From Bacteroides cellulosilyticus (GTDB lineage: Bacteria; Bacteroidota; Bacteroidia; Bacteroidales; Bacteroidaceae): a stretch of 64,000 nucleotides of DNA. The notes beneath the pieces were generated by a model that had not been told where the DNA came from, did no database searches, and saw only the letters and a list, made by a program, of their open reading frames with translations. The stretch is taken from the NCBI RefSeq assembly GCF_020091405.1, contig NZ_CP081903.1, positions 3,472,501-3,536,500 of the forward strand, given 5' to 3'. Shown here piece after piece: positions 1-9,639 of this stretch (positions are counted from its first letter, which is position 1; each line of letters opens with the position of its first letter). The translations under genes and the position numbers were made by a program.

Positions 1-1764
1 TGCGCATATATAATTGCTCGGCAAACCGTCCACTATTGTGTATTCTTGGATATCAAGACTTTGGGGATTGAGTCGTTTTAATCCTTTAGACGTTCCTATC
101 CAGATGATTCCATCACTACCCTCGTGAAGGGCATAAATTACATCTTCATATAATATTCTTCTGTTTTTCAGAGGGGAAATGAAATCCATGTTTTTTATGT
201 CCAGGCATCCTAAGCCGTCATAAGTTCCTATGTACAGTTTGCCTTCATCAGTGTATAAGAGACTGTTTATCCATGAATTATGTAGCATGTTTATTTTATT
301 CCAGTTAGTGTTGTTGTTGTCGAGTATCGAGCATTGACCTACTTTCCTGGTATTTATATCCATGTAAAATAGGCCGCCTCCCATAGTTCCTATCCACAAT
401 GTCTTGTTATTATCTTCTGCAAAGCAATATATGTTTTCTGTCAGGTTGGACGGTTGTTCCGATAGCTTCAGGTATTCGCAACGACCGGTCTTGGGGTCCA
501 GTCGAGCCATGCCGTGAAGGTAAGAGCCTATCCACAGATTGTAGTTGGAGTCTTCAAAGATACTCATGATGGTTGCGGGAACAGAATGTGGGTCATCTGT
601 AGGAGCAAAGTGCGCTTTCAACGTGTTGTCCGGGGCAATTGCATAGATCCCATCATTGTCGGTACCTACCCAGAGAGTTTCGGTATGATCCTTGTATACT
701 GACATGACGCAGTTCGAACCGATCACATTATGTACGGAAGATTTATACCCCATGTACTTGAATTTGTTGATAGTGGCAGGTATAATCATAACCCCTTTCT
801 GGAAAAAGCCTAACCAAGTATTTCCTATTTTGTCTTTCAGAATAGAGTGTACTTTGGCTTTTTTCAGGTTAAATGTGGTGATGTTAAAATTGGCTTCCTT
901 TATCTTTTGTTCCTGAGTATCATATATTTTTATTCCTGAACCGTCTGTACCGATAAATATCTCATTCTGATCTCCGGGATATAGAATTTTGATAGGCAAA
1001 TTTGGATTAGGAGTATATGTGATAGGAATAAATGTATCTGCTTTGTCATCATATATAAATAGCCCTTTCTTTAAACTACTCATATAAAGATTGCCTTGGT
1101 GGTCTTCACACATACTTGAAACTGTATTCTTCGCTATATCTTTTTCGCCTGAATAGTGTTTGGATTGGTTATTTTCATCAAAACGAAAGATACCATTATC
1201 ACCTGTTGATATCCATAAATTCCCTTTTTTATCTTTATATGCAGATGTGATTAAATTGCTAGGGATAAATTGGCTTATTTGCCTGGCATTTATGCTGTCT
1301 CCCTTTGTCTCCAGCAGAAACATGCTATGTCCCGAGGTACCTATTAGTATTTCTCCATTATTGCGTTCAAGTATTGTTGCTATATTGGGGGCTATCGGAG
1401 CTCCGCTGGAAAGGTACATCGGAATGGTGGTAAAGCTATCTGTTGCCCGGTCATATATTTGTAATCCGTTCAGGGAACCTATGAAAAAGCGTCCTTGACT
1501 GTCTTCATAAAGTGTACGTACGTAGTCGTTAAGTAGAGAGTGGGGGTTATCTTTTTCATTTTTGTAAACGGTGAATTTAGCACCATCATATCGATTCAAG
1601 CCGTCTTCTGTTGCAATCCATATTATTCCGTCACGATCTTGATATATTTTATTGAGCATACTGCTTGATAAGTCTTTGTCGACCGTGAACATCTTCCCTT
1701 CCTGTCCGTGAGATGTGGTGGATAAGCATAAACCTAATAGGCATAAAATAAATACAATCTTCAT
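1..1764 (-). CDS. Hybrid two-component regulator, sensor half (partial, runs off left edge)
   Basis: Reading frame open from an ATG at 1764 to base 1 (588 codons, no stop). It begins with a signal peptide (about residues 1-21, ending near SHGQ) and continues as repeated blades of the two-component-regulator propeller, with motifs such as GIIWIATEDGLNRYDG, GNLWISTGDNGIFRFD and ETLWVGTDNDGIY. The last visible residues (DGLPSNYICA) are the usual late-propeller motif, so the Y_Y_Y, membrane, kinase and DNA-binding parts must lie outside the window. The layout matches the N-terminal third of the complete regulator at 37750-41853. Its target locus is probably to the left. A -7 promoter motif lies about 20 bp before the start. 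Confidence 0.9.
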   Translation of the reverse strand, partial: MKIVFILCLLGLCLSTTSHGQEGKMFTVDKDLSSSMLNKIYQDRDGIIWIATEDGLNRYDGAKFTVYKNEKDNPHSLLNDYVRTLYEDSQGRFFIGSLNGLQIYDRATDSFTTIPMYLSSGAPIAPNIATILERNNGEILIGTSGHSMFLLETKGDSINARQISQFIPSNLITSAYKDKKGNLWISTGDNGIFRFDENNQSKHYSGEKDIAKNTVSSMCEDHQGNLYMSSLKKGLFIYDDKADTFIPITYTPNPNLPIKILYPGDQNEIFIGTDGSGIKIYDTQEQKIKEANFNITTFNLKKAKVHSILKDKIGNTWLGFFQKGVMIIPATINKFKYMGYKSSVHNVIGSNCVMSVYKDHTETLWVGTDNDGIYAIAPDNTLKAHFAPTDDPHSVPATIMSIFEDSNYNLWIGSYLHGMARLDPKTGRCEYLKLSEQPSNLTENIYCFAEDNNKTLWIGTMGGGLFYMDINTRKVGQCSILDNNNTNWNKINMLHNSWINSLLYTDEGKLYIGTYDGLGCLDIKNMDFISPLKNRRILYEDVIYALHEGSDGIIWIGTSKGLKRLNPQSLDIQEYTIVDGLPSNYICA

Positions 1765-1784
1765 AGTTATTAAATTAGCGTTTG

Positions 1785-1792
1785 CAAATATA
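1785..1792 (-). promoter_or_regulatory. Bacteroides -7 promoter motif for the left-edge regulator
   Basis: The minus strand reads TATATTTG, a match to TAnnTTTG, 20 bp before the ATG at 1764. No convincing -33 TTTG is seen. The leader would be about 15 nt. Confidence 0.5.
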
Positions 1793-1854
1793 CTTAATAT
1801 CCACTATATTTCCTTTTAAAACATGAACTTATATGCCGAATTTCTTATTCAGAG

Positions 1855-1886
1855 TTTGCGGGGCTTTTATGTTTTTATTAATTTTG
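1855..1886 (+). promoter_or_regulatory. Promoter (-33 and -7) of the alpha/beta hydrolase gene
   Basis: TTTG at 1855-1858 and TAATTTTG (TAnnTTTG) at 1879-1886 are 20 bp apart, the expected Bacteroides spacing. Transcription would begin near 1893, just before the hydrolase start, and it supports an ATG start at 1927 or 1939. Confidence 0.6.
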
Positions 1887-1926
1887 AATTCTGTGTAAAT
1901 GGTAGATACCATGTCAATTGAAAGTA

Positions 1927-2721
1927 ATGAATTGGAAGATGAATAAGAGAGAAGTTAACGAACAGATGGAGAGACAACAACCATGTTATTATCCACGGGA
2001 AGGTGCGAGTACTATTGTTGTTTTCATACATGGTATAGTGGAAGGACCGGATCAGTTTTCGGAATTAGTGAAACGAAGCTTCGAACTGGGGTTTGCTGCT
2101 GCTTCTTTGCTACTACCGGGACATGGCGGAACAGGAGAGGAGTTTGCACGCAGTAGCAGACAGCAGTGGTTGGAACATGTCAATGCAGAAATCGCCCATT
2201 ATAAGAAAAACTATAATTCGATTATTTTGGTTGGGCATTCTATGGGGAGTCTTTTGTCATTTCTTACTTATACGGAAAGTCCGGAGCAGATAATAGGTAT
2301 AGTAGCTATAGATACTCCTTTATATGTGAGAGTTAAGGGCAGAGCCCTCAGAAATAATCTGAAAGTAGGCTTCTGCAAAGAAATTCCGGAAAGTGATCCT
2401 GCTCATGCTCTATTGGAGGCGAGTAGTGTAGCTCCTTGTTCCATACTTACTTATTTGAGTTGGGCACCGAGAATGATTGACTTGTTTTGTTTGATGAAGA
2501 AAACAAGAGAGGTACTACCTCAGGTCTCTATTCCTACATTGGTCTTTCATGCAGATGAGGATGAATTGGTAAGTGCTTCCAGCGTGAAGTGCTTCGAGAG
2601 AACAATTCCGGAGAAGTACTTACAACTTGTTCACTTAAAAGAGTCAACGCATTTTTTTTATGGAAATGTGGACTGGGATTTGCTTCATTATACTTTTAGC
2701 CACTTTCTACAATCCTGTTAG
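1927..2721 (+). CDS. Alpha/beta hydrolase (esterase/lipase family)
   Basis: About 264 aa, with no signal peptide, so cytoplasmic. Counting from the TTG at 1918, three codons further upstream, the oxyanion-hole HGI is at 38-40 and the nucleophile elbow GHSMG puts the catalytic Ser at 108. The likely acid is Asp213 or Asp215 (HADEDE) and the base His245 (STHFF). This is a complete triad of the carboxylesterase / monoglyceride-lipase-like superfamily. ATG 1927 is preferred, and ATG 1939 is possible. It is the only plus-strand gene in the left 37 kb, and its last 4 bases overlap the end of the convergent regulator gene. Substrate unknown. A link to xylan deacylation is possible, but only position suggests it. 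Confidence 0.8.
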   Translation: MNWKMNKREVNEQMERQQPCYYPREGASTIVVFIHGIVEGPDQFSELVKRSFELGFAAASLLLPGHGGTGEEFARSSRQQWLEHVNAEIAHYKKNYNSIILVGHSMGSLLSFLTYTESPEQIIGIVAIDTPLYVRVKGRALRNNLKVGFCKEIPESDPAHALLEASSVAPCSILTYLSWAPRMIDLFCLMKKTREVLPQVSIPTLVFHADEDELVSASSVKCFERTIPEKYLQLVHLKESTHFFYGNVDWDLLHYTFSHFLQSC

Positions 2722-5612
2722 AAGTTTTGCAAAAACCTCGACAGGCTCTCTTCCCGTGACAAACCTAATTTCTTTCTAAGTCTGTATCGTGCTGATTCCA
2801 TACCCCGTTCCGATAGGTTGAATAGTGGTGCAACTTCTTTGGTGATTAAATCCATACGGATATATGCGGCCAATTTTAATTCGCTGGATGTGAGATCGGG
2901 ATAACGCTCTTTCAGGCGGCTGAGAAAGTTATTGTGTACGATATTGAAGTTATTTTCCAACTTCTGCCAGTTATCTTCGTCCTCGATATTGGCATGTACT
3001 TTCTCCAGAAGTCTGTTCAATTTACGCAAGGCGTCTTTGGTCTGTTCTTTACGCAGATAGGCAGAAATTTTTTGGAGTTCGTCTTGCATGAAAGTAAAAA
3101 TTTCCTGCTTCTGGATTACATAGAACATGGAATTTGAGAGTTCCTGGCTCTTTAATAATAACTCTTGTTGAAGCTTGTTATTTTCTAGTTCAACTATCCT
3201 CTTTTCCTGGGCAAGAGCTTCCTCTTTTAGTTTGAATTCCCGTTTAAGGCTTTCTTCCTTCAGTTCATCCAGACGTTTTTGGTGTTGTTTGTTGAATCTC
3301 TGGTTCAATAGTTTATAGATTCCATATCCGAGTGCAACAATGAGAAGTACGTACAAGATGTAAGCATAAATACTTCTATACCAAGGTGGAAGAATTCTGA
3401 GATGAATTTCTTCTACTTCCGTCTGGTGGGTATGATGATTGTAGGCACGTATAAGGAAGGTATAATTTCCTTCTTTCAGTCCAGTATATTCTTTTATGCC
3501 TGAAGCATTCAATGCCAGCATTTGTTCATCCAGCCCTTTTAGCTGGACGGAATAAGTGATTTTATCATAAGAATTAGTATTCGGATTCATTTCAAACCGA
3601 TATGAAGCATCCGGCCGATATTTTCTTAAGATAGTCTGATGCTGTTTGTCAGTTGGAAAGCCGTTGTAGAAATAAGAATCTATTTCTTCATTACTGGAAG
3701 AGATTATTACTTTTTTAATCAGAAATTTGTAACTGTTGGAGAGGGATGACAATGAATCTGTGGTGATACGATAAAGGCTGAAACCATCCAGAGTGCTGAT
3801 AATACAAGTAGCCGAGTCCACTCTGTTGATACTTTCGAAGGTACCCATCAGATTGTTTTGCAAACGGGTGGTACTGACAGAATCTGTTATATAACCATAC
3901 GGAGTAATATAATTGATTTTCAGTTTACCGGACTGCATATACCATACACAACTGTTTTCTTCATTGCTGACTACACGAAAATAATCTCTGTTACCTATAC
4001 GCTGATTCCATTCTTCGGATAATTCGAATTCCTGCCTGATGGAGTTATAACGATAGATACCGGAATCTGTTGTGAAGTAAACACGGCCTTTGTCTTTAAA
4101 CAGATTGGTCTGGTAAGAGTTATTCTGATTCGGATAATTCTGGCAGGATATTACTTTACTATATTCCGAATCTAATTTGACCGCACTCAGACCTGTCCCA
4201 TGAAATATCCACCAGATATCATCAGATTCATCATATTCTACATACCGTACAGAGAGATTAAAACCTTTTATTTTCCGTGTGGATATCCAGCGAGGTGCAG
4301 ACTCTGTGCCTTTATTTTCTAGTAAAACCAATCCGGTGTAGCTGCCTGCCAGCACTTTGGATTTATTTCCTCCGACCGGCGTAAAGTTCCAAAAGCCATT
4401 TTCACCTATCAGGGGGATGGCCGTTCCTTCCTCAATCATAAAGGCTCCATTATTGTGACCGCAGAACAAAGTTTTTCCAATGGCGGTCAGATTCCAGACT
4501 TGTCCATCGGCATTCTTTACGGGACGGAGAGCCAGGTGGCGGATGTCTTTGATAGGCCAGAGGCTATAATATAATCCCTGGTTCGTTCCGAAATAGATGT
4601 ATCCATTATGAATGATTGACGCGTAGCCTACTCCGTAATTCTGGTTTCCGGTATAGAGGTTTGATAATGGACTGTTGGTTTCCAGATAGCTGATTCCGTT
4701 ATCAAGCCCCAACCATATATTATCTCCTTCGGTCACGTTCAGACTCAGTACGGAATTATTTTGCAGGCCCGACCGAATATCATATTGCTCAATCTCTCCC
4801 GTAGGAATATCTGTAATGATCAGTCCGCTCTTAATCGTCCCGATATAAATCTTGTCATCCTTTATTTCTGCGCAATACAGCTGGCTGGATTTGAGTAACG
4901 GATCATTTTGAGTGATGAGCGGAACAGTTGTTGAATTGTCATAGATATAAATGCCATGATATTCAGTTATCAGTAATAGCTTTTGATCCTGATAGGGGAG
5001 TATTTCGCTGATATGATAGTTACTGATCTTTTCCGTACTTGCCAACGGTATAAATAACTGTCCGGTTTGCAGAAATACCCCCGCGTTTTCCTTGAACACA
5101 TATAAATTTCCGTTTATATTGGCGGAGCAGAGCATACGTTCCTTACTTTGGATAACAGTAATTTCATCGTTCGTAAGTTTGAATATATGGTTGTAGGATA
5201 CAAAGTAGATGCTATGATCTATGCAATAGATATCCCATACATCACTGAAATTGCGATATTTATCTTCCAGACTGTCGGATAAGGAATGATAGTGCATAGC
5301 TCCCTTTTCGTCCGGCGAGAAATAACCGAAATTGTTGAATGCTCCTACATAGATACGTTCCTTGCCGTCATGGTAAGCCGTTCGGATAATCATGCCATTG
5401 CTGAACAGATGCCATGAGTAACCGTCGAACTGTAGTAACCCTGAGTTGTTGGCTGCATAAATCCAGCCGTTGTTGTCACGGGTGATTGTCCAATTCTGCG
5501 TGCCCCCACCATACTCCATACGACTGATGTTATTGATATAAGGTAACCAGTTCTTTATGGAGTTTGCATGAACGGAGAAGATGAGTAATAACAATGTCAG
5601 TGTGTATTTCAT
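2718..5612 (-). CDS. SusR-like transmembrane transcriptional regulator (propeller - coiled coil - LuxR-type HTH, no kinase)
   Basis: 964 aa. A signal peptide (about 1-17) is followed by propeller repeats in the periplasm (NNGWIYAANNSGLLQFDG near the start), a Y_Y_Y-type beta domain ending near residue 740, one membrane helix at about 748-769, a long charged coiled coil (about 775-830), and a C-terminal LuxR/GerE-like helix-turn-helix (about 905-950: SELKLAAYIRMDLITKEVAP, then SERGMESARYRLRKKLG). There is no histidine kinase or receiver domain, which is the layout of SusR, the starch regulator of B. thetaiotaomicron. It follows the SusC/SusD/GH26-like/GH43 genes on the same strand and probably senses an oligosaccharide for them. 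A -7 motif at 5630-5637 suggests its own promoter. The ligand is unknown. Confidence 0.85.
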   Translation of the reverse strand: MKYTLTLLLLIFSVHANSIKNWLPYINNISRMEYGGGTQNWTITRDNNGWIYAANNSGLLQFDGYSWHLFSNGMIIRTAYHDGKERIYVGAFNNFGYFSPDEKGAMHYHSLSDSLEDKYRNFSDVWDIYCIDHSIYFVSYNHIFKLTNDEITVIQSKERMLCSANINGNLYVFKENAGVFLQTGQLFIPLASTEKISNYHISEILPYQDQKLLLITEYHGIYIYDNSTTVPLITQNDPLLKSSQLYCAEIKDDKIYIGTIKSGLIITDIPTGEIEQYDIRSGLQNNSVLSLNVTEGDNIWLGLDNGISYLETNSPLSNLYTGNQNYGVGYASIIHNGYIYFGTNQGLYYSLWPIKDIRHLALRPVKNADGQVWNLTAIGKTLFCGHNNGAFMIEEGTAIPLIGENGFWNFTPVGGNKSKVLAGSYTGLVLLENKGTESAPRWISTRKIKGFNLSVRYVEYDESDDIWWIFHGTGLSAVKLDSEYSKVISCQNYPNQNNSYQTNLFKDKGRVYFTTDSGIYRYNSIRQEFELSEEWNQRIGNRDYFRVVSNEENSCVWYMQSGKLKINYITPYGYITDSVSTTRLQNNLMGTFESINRVDSATCIISTLDGFSLYRITTDSLSSLSNSYKFLIKKVIISSSNEEIDSYFYNGFPTDKQHQTILRKYRPDASYRFEMNPNTNSYDKITYSVQLKGLDEQMLALNASGIKEYTGLKEGNYTFLIRAYNHHTHQTEVEEIHLRILPPWYRSIYAYILYVLLIVALGYGIYKLLNQRFNKQHQKRLDELKEESLKREFKLKEEALAQEKRIVELENNKLQQELLLKSQELSNSMFYVIQKQEIFTFMQDELQKISAYLRKEQTKDALRKLNRLLEKVHANIEDEDNWQKLENNFNIVHNNFLSRLKERYPDLTSSELKLAAYIRMDLITKEVAPLFNLSERGMESARYRLRKKLGLSREESLSRFLQNF

Positions 5613-5629
5613 TTCAGCCTCTTTTGCTC

Positions 5630-5637
5630 CAAAAATA
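5630..5637 (-). promoter_or_regulatory. -7 promoter motif before the SusR-like regulator
   Basis: The minus strand reads TATTTTTG (TAnnTTTG), 18 bp before the regulator ATG, in the 30-bp gap after the preceding gene. It would let the regulator be made independently of the upstream operon. No clear -33 box. Confidence 0.4.
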
Positions 5638-5642
5638 TAAAT

Positions 5643-6701
5643 TTATTCAATATGAGCTATCGGTTCATGGATATATCTTTCCATTTTCATTTTCTCTTTC
5701 CACTTCACAGTGATGTCCGGATTGATCTGTAACCGTGCATCTATCTTGCTGAAAACCACCGTATCCCCTTGCCACATTGCTTCCGAAGGCCAATCTGCAT
5801 TGATGTATGAAAATGCTTTCACGACATCCGGATTACTCTCCACTGTATTGAACAGTTCCTTGTACCAGGTACGCCAGGCACGATTGGCCTGTTCCGGATT
5901 GGAAAGGCGTAACTCGGAAGCTACAACTCCCTTTTCCTGGAACATAGGAGTAGATTCCGCAATAAAGAGTGGCTTGCCATGTTTGCGAGCCAGGTCTATC
6001 ATAGCCTGGCAACGCCCTTGGGCAAACTGGCTGTATGCAAACCAATCTACATATTCATCACCGGGGTAATATTGATAAAGTTCATCCATACTGCTGTTGC
6101 CTCCGGTGGATTGCCAAACATAAGCTACATTGGATATGTTCAGTGAATCGAATAGGGTATGGATACGGCGGAAAGCTGTAATGTAAGCTTCCGGTTGATA
6201 GTGGTTCCAGGCATGCCCGTCGAATTCATAGCCGATGCGCAGAAATACTCTTTGGGGGGCAATGTTTTGTATCCATTCTCCCAAGCGAATGATATAACTG
6301 TCATGTTCTCCGCTGGCTACTTTTTCTTCATGGTTTACTAATTCAAGACCGATGGCTACGTCACAGTCTTTAAGCAGGGGAGATGCAAGTTGTGCGTCCG
6401 CAAAGCAATTGCCTGCACCCCAATTGGCATTCGATTTAAGCCCGTCAAGTCCCTGGTAAGTATATCCGTAAGATACATCTCCTGGGCGGATGTTGGTATA
6501 GATGGTTATACCTGCCGGAGTTCCGAAGAAGTCAACATATCCTTCTTTCCCTTCTATACCGCCTATTGCTTCCATGTCCTGACCGATGAAAACCAGGCAC
6601 TTGCCGTCTTCCGGCTCGAACTTGGCATAGTTTACGGAAGACTTCTTGTTTGTACAAGCTATGGCACAAAGAACTATAGCAAGATAAAATAGCTTTTTCA
6701 T
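5643..6701 (-). CDS. GH26-like glycoside hydrolase, lipoprotein
   Basis: 352 aa. SPII signal with lipid Cys16 (CAIAC). The body reads as a TIM barrel of the GH26 type. FLRIGYEFDGHAWNHY places a likely acid/base at Glu159, and KPLFIAES places a likely nucleophile at Glu249. Both fall where GH26 mannanases and beta-1,3-xylanases have theirs. A characteristic N-terminal segment (EPEDGKCLVFIGQD, 29-42) is shared with the paralogue at 9640-10722. It is the last structural gene of the first SusC/SusD locus and lies just before the regulator. Probably surface or periplasmic. The substrate is not readable from sequence. Family-level assignment is moderately sure and specificity is open. Confidence 0.65.
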   Translation of the reverse strand: MKKLFYLAIVLCAIACTNKKSSVNYAKFEPEDGKCLVFIGQDMEAIGGIEGKEGYVDFFGTPAGITIYTNIRPGDVSYGYTYQGLDGLKSNANWGAGNCFADAQLASPLLKDCDVAIGLELVNHEEKVASGEHDSYIIRLGEWIQNIAPQRVFLRIGYEFDGHAWNHYQPEAYITAFRRIHTLFDSLNISNVAYVWQSTGGNSSMDELYQYYPGDEYVDWFAYSQFAQGRCQAMIDLARKHGKPLFIAESTPMFQEKGVVASELRLSNPEQANRAWRTWYKELFNTVESNPDVVKAFSYINADWPSEAMWQGDTVVFSKIDARLQINPDITVKWKEKMKMERYIHEPIAHIE

Positions 6702-6719
6702 ATAGCAAATTAATAGAGT

Positions 6720-8312
6720 TTACAATAAAGGTTTGTATTCAAAGCTGTCAAAATAGGCCCATTTGCCCCGTCCTGATACATCCTGGCAGCACATACCGAT
6801 GAAAGCTCCGGTAAAGGCGGCTTTGTATTCAAACTTGTTGCAAACGTAATCATCGGATATAATGGAAGCATCCAATGTACCCCCTATTTCCTGCCATGTA
6901 TCCCCGTCGGTGGAATAACTGAAGCTCAACTTTTCTCTCTGAACGGTTGCCCGCAGCCATACTTCTTCCTTTTCCAGCCGGATATATTCCGGTAACGGCT
7001 CACTCCAGCGATTATCATCATTAACGAATATATTCAGCACATAGCTGTTGAGAGATTCTTCCCACGACATGAAGAGATAGTAAAAGTGCCTTGTATTGTA
7101 GTAATAGGCCAATCCTGCCATTTGCTGGAAAGTATCCGGTTGAAATTCCAGTCGGGTGCTGGCTGTAAAGTTGAAGTCTTGTTGTCGCCTGGCTATCATG
7201 CTTTGGTTATGGGTGGAACAAAGTGATTCCCTACCTTTAATACTCAGGAACCCGCTCCGTTTCCTGAGTGATACCCAGGTTTCATCCATCGGCACACGGA
7301 GTGACTGGAAGTCGATAAGCATAGTCTCGTCTTCAAAATCACATCGTTCCGGTAAAACCTCCCAACGGCAGACTGGCAAGTCGGGAGCTTCAATTTGTAC
7401 TTGCGGTTCATTACCTCCGCTTTTCAGATACAGCCAGTCATCTTCGTGCCATACTACTTCCTGCAGGCATGTTTCGCGTCCCAGGGTACATCTGCCACGG
7501 GTAGTTAATGGCCGCCCTGCAAGGTGAGTCAGGTACCATCTGCCATCGGGAGTAGATACTACCGAGCCGTGACCTGCCTTTTGGAGATACAAATCCGGAT
7601 TGTGAGCGGAAGTCAGTACCGGATTCGTAGGATGCACTTCGTAGGGGCCGGTAATCTGCCGGGATCGTGCCAGAGTTACGGCATGATTATATTCCGTTCC
7701 GCCTTCGGCTGTTATCAGATAATACCAACCGTTGCGCTTGAAGAGTACGGGACCTTCCGTAACTCCCAATGCAGTACCGGGGAAGATGTAATAAACTTCT
7801 CCGATAAGCCGGCGCTCCCGGTAAGAATATTCCTGCAAGACAATTCCACCGAAGAATTTTCCCTTCCGGTGATCTACAAGCAGATTGGGAACCCAGGCAC
7901 GCCCGTCTTCGTCATGGAACAACGAAGGATCAAATCCGCTACTGTTCAGATAGATGGGGTCGGACCATTCACCGTCTATCTTAGTTGTCGTTACAAGATA
8001 GTTGTGCGTATCTTTCCACCTGCCGTCGAAGCGCTTGACATCTGTGTAGACCAGATAAAACGTTCCGTCCTTGTAGGTCAGATTGGGCGCCCAGACTCCG
8101 CAAGAGTCAGGATTTCCTTTCATATTGAGTTGAGACACACGGGTGAGTGGCCGGGTTAGTAAATGCCAGTGAACCAAGTCACGGGAGTGATGTATCTGTA
8201 CACCCGGAAACCAGTCGAAAGTGGAGGTGGCTATGTAGAAATCATCTCCTACGCGGCAGATAGACGGATCCGGATTAAATCCGGTCAGAATAGGGTTTGT
8301 AATCATATTCAT
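6720..8312 (-). CDS. GH43 beta-xylosidase (subfamily 11-like), cytoplasmic
   Basis: 530 aa, no signal peptide. The N-terminal five-bladed propeller has the full GH43 catalytic set: base Asp15 (FNPDPS), pKa-tuning Asp128 (SGFDPSLF) and acid Glu186 (TEGPVLF). The order and spacing match the Selenomonas-type beta-xylosidase SXA. The C-terminal 200 residues form the beta-sandwich typical of that subfamily. It releases xylose from short xylo-oligosaccharides. It lies 4 bp after the MFS gene, so the pair suggests uptake of xylobiose or similar sugars followed by hydrolysis inside the cell. Arabinofuranosidase side activity is common in the family. Confidence 0.9.
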   Translation of the reverse strand: MNMITNPILTGFNPDPSICRVGDDFYIATSTFDWFPGVQIHHSRDLVHWHLLTRPLTRVSQLNMKGNPDSCGVWAPNLTYKDGTFYLVYTDVKRFDGRWKDTHNYLVTTTKIDGEWSDPIYLNSSGFDPSLFHDEDGRAWVPNLLVDHRKGKFFGGIVLQEYSYRERRLIGEVYYIFPGTALGVTEGPVLFKRNGWYYLITAEGGTEYNHAVTLARSRQITGPYEVHPTNPVLTSAHNPDLYLQKAGHGSVVSTPDGRWYLTHLAGRPLTTRGRCTLGRETCLQEVVWHEDDWLYLKSGGNEPQVQIEAPDLPVCRWEVLPERCDFEDETMLIDFQSLRVPMDETWVSLRKRSGFLSIKGRESLCSTHNQSMIARRQQDFNFTASTRLEFQPDTFQQMAGLAYYYNTRHFYYLFMSWEESLNSYVLNIFVNDDNRWSEPLPEYIRLEKEEVWLRATVQREKLSFSYSTDGDTWQEIGGTLDASIISDDYVCNKFEYKAAFTGAFIGMCCQDVSGRGKWAYFDSFEYKPLL

Positions 8313-8316
8313 AGTG

Positions 8317-9603
8317 TTAAGTTGTTTTTATGAGTTCTTTTTCCAGTTCTTCCATGTTGCGCCCCTTTGTTTCGGGGTAGAGCAGGCTGACGGAAATCAG
8401 GCAGAATACCATGATGATAGCATAAATCATAAAGGTATTGCCTGCGCCCAGATGTTCTATCTCAACCGGGAACAAGGTGGTGACGGTGAAACTGATAATT
8501 CCGTTGAAAACGCCTGCAAGCGATATACCCAATCCTTTTACATGATACGGGAATATCTCAGACAGCAATATCCAGGTAATCGGACCTAATGAAATAGAGA
8601 AGCCGACTATCATGCAGAGCAGTCCGATCAGGATAATGACGGGGGAACCAGACATATAAAATGTGGCGGATACAGTCAGCAGTGAGGCTATCATGATACA
8701 CGAACCGACGATCAGCAGAGGTTTTCGTCCGAGCCGGTCAATCAGTGTCATGGATGCGAGGGTCATAACCACCATACATATCCCGATAAGGTTGGATTGC
8801 AGGAAAGAACTGTCGGGGGTGAAACCCGCCATATCGAAAACTCTGGGTGCATAGAATAATACCGCATTGATTCCGCATGCCATTTGGAAGAAGGCTATAC
8901 TGAAAGCAATAAACAGTATTAGTCGCATCGGGCGTTTAAACAGTCTGCGTCCTTGTTCCTGATAGGAGAGGGCAGTCTTTTTCTTACCTTTCCGTTGGCT
9001 CCGGTTTTCGGTCCATACCGGACTTTCCGGTACAGATGTCAATCCGATAAGGTAGATAATCGGGAACAAAGTACCCAATCCGAGCATCCAGCGCCATTTC
9101 AGTTCCGGACTGTCGAACCAGCCATTCACCAACGTATTGGAAGCGTAAGCCACCAGATAACCTACTCCGATGTTCAGTTGGTTGAACGATACGAGAAAGC
9201 CCCGCTTATCGGAAGGTGCAAGTTCCGCAATGTACATGGGGACTACCAGCAGTGAGATTCCTATACCCAGTCCACCGATGAAGCGGCTTATCAGAAAAAA
9301 CATATACGTCTGACTGAGTGCACTGCCCAATGTGCAGAAGCAAAAGAGCAGTGCTGCCAGAATGAGTGATTTCTTTCGTCCGATTCTTTCGCTGACATTT
9401 CCGGCAAAGAAGTTACCGATGAAGGTTGCCAGCATGGTGATGCTTACAGCCAGCCCTTCCTGAAAGGAACCGGACGTCAGACCGAAAAAGTCGCCGAAGT
9501 ACATGCTTGCTCCCGATACATTGGCTGATATGCCCAGCAGCAGACCACCTATCGAGACGATGAAGCAGGTGATGTACAGATATGTATTGTTTCTTTTATC
9601 CAT
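8317..9603 (-). CDS. MFS sugar porter (sugar:H+ symporter, XylE-like)
   Basis: 428 aa, about 12 membrane helices. It shows the signature motifs of the sugar porter family: ERIGRKKS after helix 2, PESPVW before the central loop, DRLGRKPL after helix 8 and PETKGRNMEELE at the C terminus. Inner membrane. It sits between a GH26-like lipoprotein and a cytoplasmic beta-xylosidase, 4 bp upstream of the latter, so xylose or short xylo-oligosaccharides are the likely cargo (inference). A second, unrelated symporter of the GPH family is encoded at 23199-24695. Confidence 0.9.
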   Translation of the reverse strand: MDKRNNTYLYITCFIVSIGGLLLGISANVSGASMYFGDFFGLTSGSFQEGLAVSITMLATFIGNFFAGNVSERIGRKKSLILAALLFCFCTLGSALSQTYMFFLISRFIGGLGIGISLLVVPMYIAELAPSDKRGFLVSFNQLNIGVGYLVAYASNTLVNGWFDSPELKWRWMLGLGTLFPIIYLIGLTSVPESPVWTENRSQRKGKKKTALSYQEQGRRLFKRPMRLILFIAFSIAFFQMACGINAVLFYAPRVFDMAGFTPDSSFLQSNLIGICMVVMTLASMTLIDRLGRKPLLIVGSCIMIASLLTVSATFYMSGSPVIILIGLLCMIVGFSISLGPITWILLSEIFPYHVKGLGISLAGVFNGIISFTVTTLFPVEIEHLGAGNTFMIYAIIMVFCLISVSLLYPETKGRNMEELEKELIKTT

Positions 9604-9639
9604 TGATTGATTTATTCAGGGTACATAATTACAGCTTGT

